A DNA stretch of 64,000 nt from Aggregatibacter actinomycetemcomitans DSM 8324 (GTDB lineage Bacteria > Pseudomonadota > Gammaproteobacteria > Enterobacterales > Pasteurellaceae), in assembly GCF_000372365.1 (NCBI RefSeq), contig NZ_AQUU01000004.1, positions 1 through 64,000 of the forward strand. The letters are read 5' to 3'. The notes beneath the pieces were generated by a model. It saw nothing but the letters and a program-made list of their open reading frames with translations, had not been told where the DNA came from and did not search any database. The position numbers and the translations under genes are program-made. This document shows, piece after piece, positions 10,166 through 18,460 of this stretch. The number at the start of each line of letters is the position of its first letter. The first letter of the stretch is position 1.

Positions 10166-12073
10166 ATGCGTCTTTCCCGTTGGTATCAATGTATTCTTTT
10201 CAGTCTGTTTATTTTATTCTCGGCGTTTACTCATGCGGAAGATAACTATCAAGCATGGGTGCAGGATATTGAAAATCGGCTGGATAAAACCTCCGCACTT
10301 TACGCCGAGAACAAAACCGATGATGCTCAAACGGAAGTGCAAATGGCGTATTTTGAGGTGTTTGAAAATCTGGAAGGTCCGATTCGCATTAACTTCTCCG
10401 CACAAAAAAGCTATCAAATGGAAGCCACTTTCGGTGAAATTCGCAAAATGATTCGTGACGGATTGCCGCAAGATCAGGTAAAAGCCAAAATCGACGGGCT
10501 GAAAGCCGAGCTTCAGGAAGTGCTTCCCTCTTTAAAAGAAGGTCATCAACTCAACGCCTCCGGTCAACATGGCGTGTATGAAAACCAAACCATCGCCGCC
10601 CACTGGCAAAAAAGTTTTAAAACCATTGACGATCTATTAGCCCAAGCAATTACCGCTTATGAAGCCCAAGATTACGCCACGGCGAAAAAACTGGTGCAAC
10701 AAGCGCAGTATGAGGGGTACAAAAATTCCGAAATGGAAATGTCTATTCGGCAAAATCGTTCCGCCGCCATTTCCGCCAACTTCAATCAACAATTTTACGA
10801 TCTCATCAAACTCAGCGAAGTGCCTGATCAAATTAGCAATTTCGGCTATCAAATCACGACCTTGCTGCAAGACATTGAAGAACAACTTCCGGACTTGCCG
10901 ACCACCCGTGACGATCAAATTGAACAACCTGCCAATCAAACCGTCGCCGATACCACGCCGGACAAAGACTGGGCGCAAATCAGCGTGCAGGTGAATGCAG
11001 GAATTCAGCAAGCCATTAAACTGTATGAGCAAGGCGAAGCGAAAAAAGCCATGTTAACGGTGCAGGATACCTATTTTGATATTTTTGAAAACACCGGTAT
11101 GGAAAACAAAATCGGTTCCCGCAACAGCAACTTTAAAGCGCAACTGGAAGGCTATTTCACCCGTTTGGTGAGCTTAATGAAAGCCGGTGCGGAGAAAGAA
11201 AAGTTACAGGAACAAGCCACAGGGTTAAGTCAGGATTTAAGCAAAGCGGTAGACATGTTACAGGGCGGAGAACAAACCGCCTGGAGTATGTTCTTATACA
11301 GCCTGTTAATTATTGTACGTGAAGGCTTGGAAGCCTTGCTGATTGTTGCCGCGATCGTGGCGTATTTAGTGAAAAACGACCATCAGGACAAACTGCCCGT
11401 TATTCGCCAGTCCGTGTATGTGGCATTACTCGGTAGCGTCATCACCGCCGCCATCTTCCAGATGATTTTCTCTAATTCCGGCGCCAGCCGCGAATTGCTG
11501 GAAGGCTTCACCATGATCATCGCCGTGGTAATGCTGTTCATGATGAGCTACTGGTTATTATCCAAAGTGGAAGCACAAAACTGGAAACGATATTTAGAAG
11601 GCAAACTGTCCACCGCGTTGACCACAGGTTCTTTAGTAGGCTTATGGCTCACCAGCTTCCTGGCGGTTTATCGTGAAGGTGCGGAAACCGTGCTGTTTTA
11701 CTACGCCCTTGCCGGCGACGCCAAAAGTGCGGTGGATTATTTCTATCTTTTCGGCGGCTTCTTCCTCGGTGTGATTATCCTCGCCGTGTGCTATTTCATT
11801 ATGCGCTACACCGTGGTGAAATTGCCGCTTAAACCGTTCTTTATGTTCACCGGTTCCTTTATGTATTTAATGGCGTTCGTGTTCGCCGGTAAAAGCGTGC
11901 TGGAGCTGATTGAAGGCAAATTATTTGAGCCGACCCTCATTTCCGGCATGACAGAAATCCCGTGGTTGGGTATTTATCCTTATGTAGAAACATTGGTTCC
12001 GCAGGTTGTGCTGTTGGTCGCCGCTGTTTTTGCGTTAATTTATATGAAGCACCAAAGCAAAAAATCTATTTGA
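10166..12073 (+). CDS. fetM: Ftr1/FetM-type iron permease with periplasmic N-terminal domain
   Basis: Inner-membrane iron permease of the oxidase-dependent Ftr1 superfamily. A signal sequence (residues 1-24, ending THA) leads into a long periplasmic region, followed from about residue 375 by seven membrane segments. The two hallmark iron-binding REXXE motifs are present as REGLE and REGAE. The periplasmic region contains three related helical units, recognisable from YFEVFENLEG, YEGYKNSEME and YFDIFENTGM. AAGGAGATGGG precedes the ATG. The next gene is the P19-type partner, so the pair matches FetM-FetP of uropathogenic E. coli and the Ftr1-P19 pair of Campylobacter. The gene symbol is borrowed from E. 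coli. Confidence 0.9.
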   Translation: MRLSRWYQCILFSLFILFSAFTHAEDNYQAWVQDIENRLDKTSALYAENKTDDAQTEVQMAYFEVFENLEGPIRINFSAQKSYQMEATFGEIRKMIRDGLPQDQVKAKIDGLKAELQEVLPSLKEGHQLNASGQHGVYENQTIAAHWQKSFKTIDDLLAQAITAYEAQDYATAKKLVQQAQYEGYKNSEMEMSIRQNRSAAISANFNQQFYDLIKLSEVPDQISNFGYQITTLLQDIEEQLPDLPTTRDDQIEQPANQTVADTTPDKDWAQISVQVNAGIQQAIKLYEQGEAKKAMLTVQDTYFDIFENTGMENKIGSRNSNFKAQLEGYFTRLVSLMKAGAEKEKLQEQATGLSQDLSKAVDMLQGGEQTAWSMFLYSLLIIVREGLEALLIVAAIVAYLVKNDHQDKLPVIRQSVYVALLGSVITAAIFQMIFSNSGASRELLEGFTMIIAVVMLFMMSYWLLSKVEAQNWKRYLEGKLSTALTTGSLVGLWLTSFLAVYREGAETVLFYYALAGDAKSAVDYFYLFGGFFLGVIILAVCYFIMRYTVVKLPLKPFFMFTGSFMYLMAFVFAGKSVLELIEGKLFEPTLISGMTEIPWLGIYPYVETLVPQVVLLVAAVFALIYMKHQSKKSI

Positions 12074-12116
12074 TTTCAAACGACAAATACTTTATTCAGT
12101 TAAGGAGAAACTAAGT

Positions 12117-12638
12117 ATGAAAAAAACGTTAATCGCTACCGCACTTTTAGCAGGTATGATCACCGCGCCTGCCGCTTTAGGTTTTAAAGAATACCCAATC
12201 GGCGAACCTGTCACCATGAACGAAATGGAAATCGCCGCCGTGTATTTGCAACCGGTTGACATGGAACCGCGTGGCATGGGCTTGCCGGCTGCCAAATCCG
12301 ACATTCACTTAGAAGCCGACATTCACGCCACCAAAGGCAACAAAAACGGTTTCGGTGAAGGCGAATGGATGCCGTATTTAACCATTCAGTATACTTTAGT
12401 GAACGCCGATACCGGTGAAAAACAAGAAGGAACATTCATGCCGATGGTTGCCAGCGATGGCCCGCACTACGGCGCAAACATCAAAATGATGGGCGTGGGT
12501 AACTATAAATTAACTTACCATATCGACCCGCCGCCAAAAGCCGGTATGCACCGTCACACCGATGAAGAAACCGGCGTCGGTCGTTGGTGGAAACCGTTCG
12601 ACGTGAACTATGAATTTAAATTCACCGGTTTGAAATAA
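12117..12638 (+). CDS. fetP: P19/FetP-family periplasmic iron-binding protein
   Basis: Small periplasmic copper- and iron-binding protein that delivers iron to the Ftr1-type permease. It has a signal peptide (about residues 1-22), the core KEYPIGEPVTMNEMEIAAVY, a Met-rich stretch (VDMEPRGMGL), a conserved histidine in SDIHLEADIHA, and the late GMHRH segment, all typical of the P19/Tp34 family. Its 173 residues are the normal length. AAGGAGAAACT precedes the ATG. It is only 43 bases after fetM and is followed by a strong hairpin, so these two genes may be expressed at a higher level than the rest of the operon. Confidence 0.93.
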   Translation: MKKTLIATALLAGMITAPAALGFKEYPIGEPVTMNEMEIAAVYLQPVDMEPRGMGLPAAKSDIHLEADIHATKGNKNGFGEGEWMPYLTIQYTLVNADTGEKQEGTFMPMVASDGPHYGANIKMMGVGNYKLTYHIDPPPKAGMHRHTDEETGVGRWWKPFDVNYEFKFTGLK

Positions 12639-12671
12639 CCCGTTCAGGTGTTAATAAAAACAAAAATCAAT

Positions 12672-12703
12672 AAAAACACCTTGAGGCATATCAAGGTGTT
12701 TTT
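12672..12703 (+). terminator. Hairpin terminator or attenuator after fetP
   Basis: AAAAACACCTTGA and TCAAGGTGTTTTT form a perfect 13-base stem with a six-base loop and a T-rich 3' side. It lies between fetP and the DUF2318 gene. It should end most transcripts after fetP, and partial read-through or a second promoter would serve the downstream genes. Confidence 0.85.
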
Positions 12704-12776
12704 GTTTATTTGAGGGCATAATTAACCCATCCATAAAAATAAGCAAAATTATTGATTCAAATACTCGGAGTAAGCT

Positions 12777-14207
12777 ATGAACTATTTCTTTGTTTTTCTC
12801 ATTCAAACCCTACTCCCGATTTCTCTGCTGCTCGGTTGCAGCTGGGTGCGTTACCCACAAACCAATTTCAAGAAACTCATTTGGCTTTCGCTTTTCGGTT
12901 TTATTATCGGCAGCCTTATTACGTTAAATTTACCCGCGACACAAAGTGCAAAACTCGCCGTCGCCCTTGTCGCACTCTGTATTTTATTGTTTGCGTATTG
13001 CTTTCAATTTATTCATTGGCAAAAACTTAACGGCTTTTGGCATATTATGCTGTCCGTGCTTGCCGGGTATTTATGGGCGAAAGATCCGAATATCGCCGCC
13101 ATCACCGACACCAACGTGATTAACACGGAATTTTTACTCCACCTCAGCGCCATCATTCTCGGTTTTATTTTCTGCCTGATCGTCGCCGGCTGGCTGTATA
13201 TTTTATTTCAACAACAAAAAACACCGGAAAAAACAACCGCACTTTCCGTCCTATTAACCACAATTTTCACCCTGCTATTGATTACTCCGCTCATCGGCGA
13301 CGTACTGCTCATATTAATGAAATTGCAAGTGCTGGAACTGACCAAAGTGCGGTTAAGTTTTGTGGCGAAATCGGGCAATATTTCCGCTTATTTGAATTAC
13401 ATCAACGCCACCGTACTGGCGTTTATCGTGCTTATTTTTGCCGTTAAAACACACTTGCCTCGCATTCGTCAGGTCAATATCGAACAACAACCTATCGCAA
13501 AACGCAAAGCCATTGCCGCCAAACGTACTTCCGCCAAAATCATCGGTTACGGTTTAACGGCTGTGGCAATCATTTTGGCATCGCAACTCTATTGGGACAA
13601 AATCGCCTCCCAGCCGCCGCAACTTTCGGAAGCACAACGAATCACCTTAGACGCAGAAAACAACGTGCGCATTCCCATCGAACAGGTGAAAGACGGCAAA
13701 TTACACCGTTTCCTTTGGATTGCCGACGACGGCAAAGCGGTGCGTTTCTTTATCATCAATCGCCTTGCCGAAAAGCTCAGCCTCGCCGTCGTATTCGATG
13801 CCTGCATTTTATGCGGCGACCAAGGTTATGTGATGGAAGGCAACCAAGTGGTGTGCGTGGGTTGCGGCGTGCGTTTATTTACGCCGTCCATCGGCAAACC
13901 GGGCGGCTGCAATCCGGTGCCGATTGATGATTGGAAGCAAACAGAAACGGAAGTCATCATCAGCAAGAAAAGCTTGGAAGAAGGTTTGAATTATTTCACC
14001 ACGGTGATTGAAATTGAAGTCGTGGATCCCGTCAACGGCAAAAAACTCACCAACACCAAAACGGAACACAAATACAGCTATGACGGCAAAACCTACTTCT
14101 TCAGCGATGAAAAGAACCTGAATCTGTTCCGCGATAATCCGGAAGTGTATCTCAACAAAACCGCTGCGGATTCCACCACGGATTCAATAATGAAAGAGGA
14201 AAAATAA
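12777..14207 (+). CDS. DUF2318 membrane protein with degenerate YHS-like C terminus
   Basis: Iron-operon membrane protein of the same group as Campylobacter Cj1660. The first 290 residues hold about eight membrane segments. A DUF2318 region follows with paired cysteines, CILCGDQGY and CVGCGVRLFTPSIG, then GGCNPVPI, a pattern expected to hold a metal or Fe-S centre outside the membrane. Residues 415-459 read like a YHS domain (DPVNGKK, HKYSYDGKTYFF, NPEVYL), but the usual metal-binding cysteines are replaced by Asn and Ser. GGAG precedes the ATG. The next gene starts two bases after the stop. The molecular role is unproven; transfer of electrons or metal to the permease is an inference. Confidence 0.85.
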   Translation: MNYFFVFLIQTLLPISLLLGCSWVRYPQTNFKKLIWLSLFGFIIGSLITLNLPATQSAKLAVALVALCILLFAYCFQFIHWQKLNGFWHIMLSVLAGYLWAKDPNIAAITDTNVINTEFLLHLSAIILGFIFCLIVAGWLYILFQQQKTPEKTTALSVLLTTIFTLLLITPLIGDVLLILMKLQVLELTKVRLSFVAKSGNISAYLNYINATVLAFIVLIFAVKTHLPRIRQVNIEQQPIAKRKAIAAKRTSAKIIGYGLTAVAIILASQLYWDKIASQPPQLSEAQRITLDAENNVRIPIEQVKDGKLHRFLWIADDGKAVRFFIINRLAEKLSLAVVFDACILCGDQGYVMEGNQVVCVGCGVRLFTPSIGKPGGCNPVPIDDWKQTETEVIISKKSLEEGLNYFTTVIEIEVVDPVNGKKLTNTKTEHKYSYDGKTYFFSDEKNLNLFRDNPEVYLNKTAADSTTDSIMKEEK

Positions 14208-14209
14208 TC

Positions 14210-15535
14210 ATGTTGGCAAGAATGTTATTTCAATCCTGGCGTTATGATTTAAAGCGCAAACTCCTCGCCATTGTGACCATTTTCCTCGCTGCCGGATTAA
14301 TTTCCGCCTTGCTTGCGGTGTCCATCGACATCGGCGACAAAATGGCGAAAGAGCTTAAATCCTACGGCGCCAATATTCTGGTGGAGCCCGCCAGCAGCGC
14401 CATTTTGCCTGATGAAGTGAGCGGTAATAATTCTCTCGCCACGCAAGATTTTTTGGACGAAAAAGAACTGCCGAACATTAAAGACATTTTTTGGCGTAAC
14501 AATATTGTAGGCTTCGCCCCGTTACTCAGCGCGCAAGTCAAAGCCGATGGACCAAACGGCAAGGCGCAAGACATCGACATTCTCGGCACGTTTTTTGATC
14601 ATCAAATCGCCGTGCCGGATGAAGACGATTACCACACCGGGCAAAAAATCATCAACCCTTATTGGCAGGTGGAAGGCGAATGGGTGAACGATGCCACCGA
14701 TGATTTCAGCGAACAGGTTCCTGCGTTACTCGGCGCACAACTTGCCAAACAACATCAGTGGAAAATAGGCGACGCCATAATCTTGCGCTATCAACAAGAT
14801 GAACAGTCTCCGCAACAACAGCTTAAGGTTATCGTAAAAGGCATTGTGAAAACCGGCGGCACGGAAGAACAACAACTGATTCTGCCATTAAGTGCGGTGC
14901 AAAATTTACTTGGATTGGAAGGCAAAGTGCAGGCGGTGAAAGTGTCCGCCCTCACCGTACCGGAAAACGATTTATCGCGCAAAGCCCGCGCCAACGTGGA
15001 CGGCTTGGCGGCGGAAGAATATGACCGCTGGTATTGCACCGCCTATGTTTCCTCCATTTCTCACCAATTGGAAGAAGCCATTTCCGGCGCCATTGTTCGT
15101 CCGATTTGGCAAGTCGCCGCCTCCGAAGGTGTAGTCATTGAGAAAATTCAATTATTACTCGCCGTAGTGACCCTCGCCGCGCTCATTGCCGCCGCCATGG
15201 GGATCGCCTCTCTCATGACCACCACCATTATCGAACGCAGCAAAGAAATCGGCTTAATGAAAGCCCTCGGCGCTTATCAATGGCAAATCGTGCTGCTGTT
15301 TTATTGTGAAGCCATCATCAGCGGTTTAATCGGCGGCATTTTAGGCTGTGCTGCCGGCTGGGGCTTGGCACGCTTTATCGGCGCCACCCTGTTCGGCGCA
15401 CCGCTCAGTTTCGCGTGGATTGTGGTGCCTTGCGTACTGGTGATTTCCGTATTGATTGCGGTCATCGGTGCGTGGTTCCCGGCACATCGAATTGCCCGTC
15501 TTTATCCTATTGAGGTGCTTTATGGCAGACAATAG
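14210..15535 (+). CDS. FtsX/MacB-like ABC transporter permease (first of two)
   Basis: Permease of the MacB/LolC architecture: one N-terminal membrane segment (about residues 16-38), a large periplasmic MacB-type domain, and three C-terminal membrane segments (about residues 305-430). MTTTIIERSKEIGLMKALGA is the classic coupling segment that faces the ATPase. It overlaps the second permease by 14 bases, which indicates translational coupling. In Campylobacter the homologous pair lies in the p19 iron operon. The substrate is not known; the family usually exports or performs mechanical work in the periplasm rather than importing. Confidence 0.88.
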   Translation: MLARMLFQSWRYDLKRKLLAIVTIFLAAGLISALLAVSIDIGDKMAKELKSYGANILVEPASSAILPDEVSGNNSLATQDFLDEKELPNIKDIFWRNNIVGFAPLLSAQVKADGPNGKAQDIDILGTFFDHQIAVPDEDDYHTGQKIINPYWQVEGEWVNDATDDFSEQVPALLGAQLAKQHQWKIGDAIILRYQQDEQSPQQQLKVIVKGIVKTGGTEEQQLILPLSAVQNLLGLEGKVQAVKVSALTVPENDLSRKARANVDGLAAEEYDRWYCTAYVSSISHQLEEAISGAIVRPIWQVAASEGVVIEKIQLLLAVVTLAALIAAAMGIASLMTTTIIERSKEIGLMKALGAYQWQIVLLFYCEAIISGLIGGILGCAAGWGLARFIGATLFGAPLSFAWIVVPCVLVISVLIAVIGAWFPAHRIARLYPIEVLYGRQ

Positions 15536-16661
15536 ACCCATCAATATGTTCCGGCGCTTGGTATTACGCGCCTTACGGCTACGTTTGCAACGGGTGTTTA
15601 TCATCTTTGCCGCGCTCACGGTAGGCGCCAGTATCGTCACCGCCATGGCGGCGGTGTATTTCGACATCAACACCAAAATGAGTCAGGAACTGCGCACCTT
15701 CGGCGCTAACTTTTATATCGGCTCAAACAATGGTGGTTTGATTAAAATGGATCAGGTGCAAGAAATCATTAACCTAGCGCCTAAAGGCTTAATTACCGCC
15801 GCCAGCCCTTATTTATACGGTGTAACCCGTAGTGATTTGGAAAAAATCGTCATCATGGGCGTGTGGTTTGAAGACATGAAAACCCTCGCGCCCTACTGGC
15901 AAATCACCGGCACGCCCATCGGTGTCAACTTTGACGAACGCAACGCCATGATCGGCAAAACCCTCGCCGAACGCTTAAACCTGAAAGTGGGCAGTAAGCT
16001 GACCTTAAGCCTGAATTCGGTAGATAAACACCAGTTTACGATTAAAGCCATCGTGGAAGCGGGCGACGCCACCGACAATATGCTCATCGTGAGCCTGGAT
16101 TTCGCGCAAAACTGGCTGGAAAAAGAAAACTTTGCCACCAATGCCCTGCTTAACGTGAAAAATGATCAGGGGCAAGTGGAACAATTCGCACAGCAACTTC
16201 AGCAACAATATCCCGATTTGGATATTCATCCGATCCGCAAAGTCTCCGCCTCCGAAGGGCAAATTCTGGATAAGATTAAAGGCTTGATGGGCTTGATTTC
16301 CGTGGTGATTCTGATTTTAGCCACCCTCTGCGTGAACACCACTCTCATCGCCATCGTGGGCGAACGGGCAAAAGAATTCGCGTTGCAAAAAGCCCTCGGC
16401 GCGAAAAGCCGGGACATCATCAAACAAATCGGCGCGGAAACCTTAATTATCGCCGTATGCGCGATCATCAGCGGCTTAATTATCGGTTATTTACTGGCGC
16501 AAGTACTCGGCTTAACCGTCTTCAAAGCCTACATCGACATGCGCCTGCCGGTGTTGCCGATCACCATCGGATTATCCTTATTAGTGGCGTTTATCGCAGT
16601 TATCGTACCGACCCGCCGCGCCTTAGACATTCAAACCGCCAATGTGTTAAAAGGGGAATAA
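15522..16661 (+). CDS. FtsX/MacB-like ABC transporter permease (second of two)
   Basis: Partner of the preceding permease with the same layout: an N-terminal membrane segment, a MacB-like periplasmic domain, and three C-terminal segments containing ERAKEFALQKALGAKSRDI. I place the start at the internal ATG at 15522 (379 residues), because GAGGTGC stands before it and the MFRRLVLRALRLR region then falls at the N terminus as in homologues. The longer upstream reading overlaps the previous gene deeply. The ATPase gene starts one base after the stop. Confidence 0.88.
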   Translation: MADNRPINMFRRLVLRALRLRLQRVFIIFAALTVGASIVTAMAAVYFDINTKMSQELRTFGANFYIGSNNGGLIKMDQVQEIINLAPKGLITAASPYLYGVTRSDLEKIVIMGVWFEDMKTLAPYWQITGTPIGVNFDERNAMIGKTLAERLNLKVGSKLTLSLNSVDKHQFTIKAIVEAGDATDNMLIVSLDFAQNWLEKENFATNALLNVKNDQGQVEQFAQQLQQQYPDLDIHPIRKVSASEGQILDKIKGLMGLISVVILILATLCVNTTLIAIVGERAKEFALQKALGAKSRDIIKQIGAETLIIAVCAIISGLIIGYLLAQVLGLTVFKAYIDMRLPVLPITIGLSLLVAFIAVIVPTRRALDIQTANVLKGE

Positions 16662-16662
16662 C

Positions 16663-17334
16663 ATGGCTAAAACCGTGATTGAAACACAGCATTTATATAA
16701 AAGATTCGGGCAAGTGACCGCACTTGAAGACATTAATATTCAAATTGCCGAAGGGGAATTTGTTGCCATCATGGGCGCTTCCGGCTCGGGGAAAACCACC
16801 TTAATGAACATTCTCACCGGCTTGGACACCGCCAGCGAAGGCAAAGTGATTTTAGACGGCGTAGATGCGGCGCAACTGGACGAAACGGGCAGGCAACGCT
16901 TCCGTGCGGAGAAAATCGGCTTGGTGTTCCAACAATTCCATTTAATTCCCTATTTAACCGCGTTGGAAAACGTGATGTTGGCGCAACATTATCACAGCGT
17001 GGTGGATGAAGCCGCCGCCAAAGCGGTGCTGGAACAGGTGGGGTTGGCACATCGAATGGATCACCGCCCTAGCCAACTTTCCGGCGGGGAACAGCAACGG
17101 GTGTGTATCGCCCGCGCATTGGTCAATCAACCGCCGGTGATTTTTGCCGACGAACCGACAGGCAACCTCGACGAGAAAAATGAACATTTGGTGCTGGATT
17201 TGCTCACCGAGTTAAACCGACAAGGACGCACGATCGTAATGGTGACCCACAACCCCGATTTAGGCAAACTCACCAATCGCATTCTTTATTTACAACACGG
17301 CAAACTGTTAAGCGAGGAACAAAATGTGGGCTAA
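16663..17334 (+). CDS. ABC transporter ATP-binding protein, LolD/MacB class
   Basis: Cytoplasmic ATPase for the two FtsX-like permeases. Walker A is GASGSGKTT, the signature is LSGGEQQR and Walker B is VIFADEPTG followed by the H-loop VMVTHNPD. At 223 residues it is the usual size for this class. It overlaps the downstream thioredoxin gene by 11 bases, so the whole stretch from the DUF2318 gene on is tightly packed and probably translated together. Confidence 0.94.
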   Translation: MAKTVIETQHLYKRFGQVTALEDINIQIAEGEFVAIMGASGSGKTTLMNILTGLDTASEGKVILDGVDAAQLDETGRQRFRAEKIGLVFQQFHLIPYLTALENVMLAQHYHSVVDEAAAKAVLEQVGLAHRMDHRPSQLSGGEQQRVCIARALVNQPPVIFADEPTGNLDEKNEHLVLDLLTELNRQGRTIVMVTHNPDLGKLTNRILYLQHGKLLSEEQNVG

Positions 17335-17815
17335 CGTCATTCGCTTTCTCGCCATAAGTGCGGTCATTTTTCTCAGCGTTTCTTGCAAGGAAGAAAACGC
17401 GCAGCTCGGACAACCTGCGCCGGAAATTGCCGCCTTCGATTTACAAGGCAACAAAGCCACGTTAAGCGACTGGCAAGGCAAAACCGTGCTTATCAATTTC
17501 TGGTCGGAAACCTGTGGTGCCTGCATTGTGGAACTGCAAACCCTGCAACAATGGGCGGAAAAATACCCGAACCGCGTCCAACTGGTCGCCATGAACATCG
17601 ACGGCGAAAATGCCGACACCCAAGCCGTCGTCACCAAACGTCAATTAAATTTGCCCGTGTTTAAAGATCAAATGAAAATCACCGCCGAACGCTACCAACT
17701 CATCGGCACCCCAACCTCATTTGTCATCGACCCGAACGGCAAACTATTACGCAAATTTGAAGGGTTACTTTCCGAAAACGATTTACAACAATTATTCAAC
17801 CCGACGAAAAGCTAA
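17324..17815 (+). CDS. TlpA-like thiol-disulfide oxidoreductase, predicted lipoprotein
   Basis: Periplasmic thioredoxin-fold protein. The N terminus has a hydrophobic signal ending LSVSC, a lipobox that would anchor it to the membrane by Cys21. The fold is recognisable from the INFWSETCGACIVEL segment, whose CGAC is the redox-active pair, and from the cis-proline in IGTPTSFVID. Campylobacter carries thioredoxin-like genes at the same place in its p19 operon. A role in keeping cysteine or haem centres of the operon's membrane proteins reduced is likely but inferred. Confidence 0.9.
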   Translation: MWANVIRFLAISAVIFLSVSCKEENAQLGQPAPEIAAFDLQGNKATLSDWQGKTVLINFWSETCGACIVELQTLQQWAEKYPNRVQLVAMNIDGENADTQAVVTKRQLNLPVFKDQMKITAERYQLIGTPTSFVIDPNGKLLRKFEGLLSENDLQQLFNPTKS

Positions 17816-17821
17816 CCAACC

Positions 17822-18133
17822 ATGAAAAAACGCGACTTTACTTTCTTTCTCCTCGCTTGCTGCGCCATCACCGCCGCCCAAGCCGAACCCGACATTGCGC
17901 ACGGACAAAAAGTCTATAACCGCTCCTGTGCCCTTTGCCACGGCAAACAGGCAGAAAAACCGGCAATGGGACAATCCCAAATCATCAACACCTTCACCCA
18001 AGACCAAATCATCAACGCTCTGCAAGACCGCAAGAGCGGTAAAATCGAAGGCGCCGGCAACCGCGCCAAATCCACCCTCAGCGAACAGGATATGCAAGAT
18101 GTGGCAGGCTATGTGGAAACGTTGAAGAAATAA
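17822..18133 (+). CDS. Small periplasmic c-type cytochrome
   Basis: Single-haem class I cytochrome c of 103 residues. A signal peptide (about residues 1-21, ending AQA) precedes the haem attachment motif CALCH near residue 37. The distal methionine is probably the one in EKPAMGQ or in the DMQDVAGYVETL helix. It starts six bases after the TlpA-like gene and ends the operon. The Campylobacter operon as I know it ends in thioredoxin-like genes instead, so a cytochrome here points to an electron-transfer step coupled to iron import. That role is inference. Confidence 0.88.
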   Translation: MKKRDFTFFLLACCAITAAQAEPDIAHGQKVYNRSCALCHGKQAEKPAMGQSQIINTFTQDQIINALQDRKSGKIEGAGNRAKSTLSEQDMQDVAGYVETLKK

Positions 18134-18249
18134 TGGAAAAGTGCGGTCGGTTTTGGAAATGTTTTTTGAGAACAAAATGAAGGTTCAAACATCCAATGCT
18201 TAAACCTGATCAGAACAAGCTGTGAATGCTTGCGCTATGCCAAAACAGC

Positions 18250-18316
18250 AGGGGCAGGTCCTGTGCCTGCCCGAATTTTTCGATGAATCCAACGGGCGGG
18301 CACAGGACCCACCCCT
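18250..18316. repeat. Dispersed palindrome, copy 2
   Basis: Arms of 24 bases pair with three mismatches: AGGGGCAGGTCCTGTGCCTG at the left and CGGGCACAGGACCCACCCCT at the right, around an AT-rich loop. It is related to the weaker copy at 9881-9938. The stretch from 18134 to 18460 has no gene; besides this palindrome it holds a USS at about 18140 and the dispersed repeat at 18341. Confidence 0.7.
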
Positions 18317-18340
18317 ACGCGAAAACACAAAAAAACACCT

Positions 18341-18415
18341 TTGATAGCGCACGCTTCATAGCGCGTGCTTTTAACTTATTGATATTACAGGCACGCGTTA
18401 GGAAACGCGCACCAG
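18341..18415. repeat. Dispersed 75-bp repeat (TTGATAGCGCACG family), copy 1
   Basis: Begins TTGATAGCGCACGCTTC, contains TTGATATTACAGGCACGCG and ends GTTAGGAAACGCGCACCAG. A second copy at 19235-19299 shares most of the sequence and is cut by an IS element, and a partial third copy lies at 34178. The internal arms GCGCACGC and GCGTGC can pair. No coding potential is visible. Confidence 0.75.
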
Positions 18416-18460
18416 CAAAATGTAACGTTTTTCAAAATTCAACTGTCATAAAGAAACTCT

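Noticed and set aside
14210-17334. LolCDE lipoprotein release system
   Set aside because: The permeases and ATPase resemble LolCDE, but the operon context (Ftr1, P19, DUF2318) is that of the p19 iron locus.
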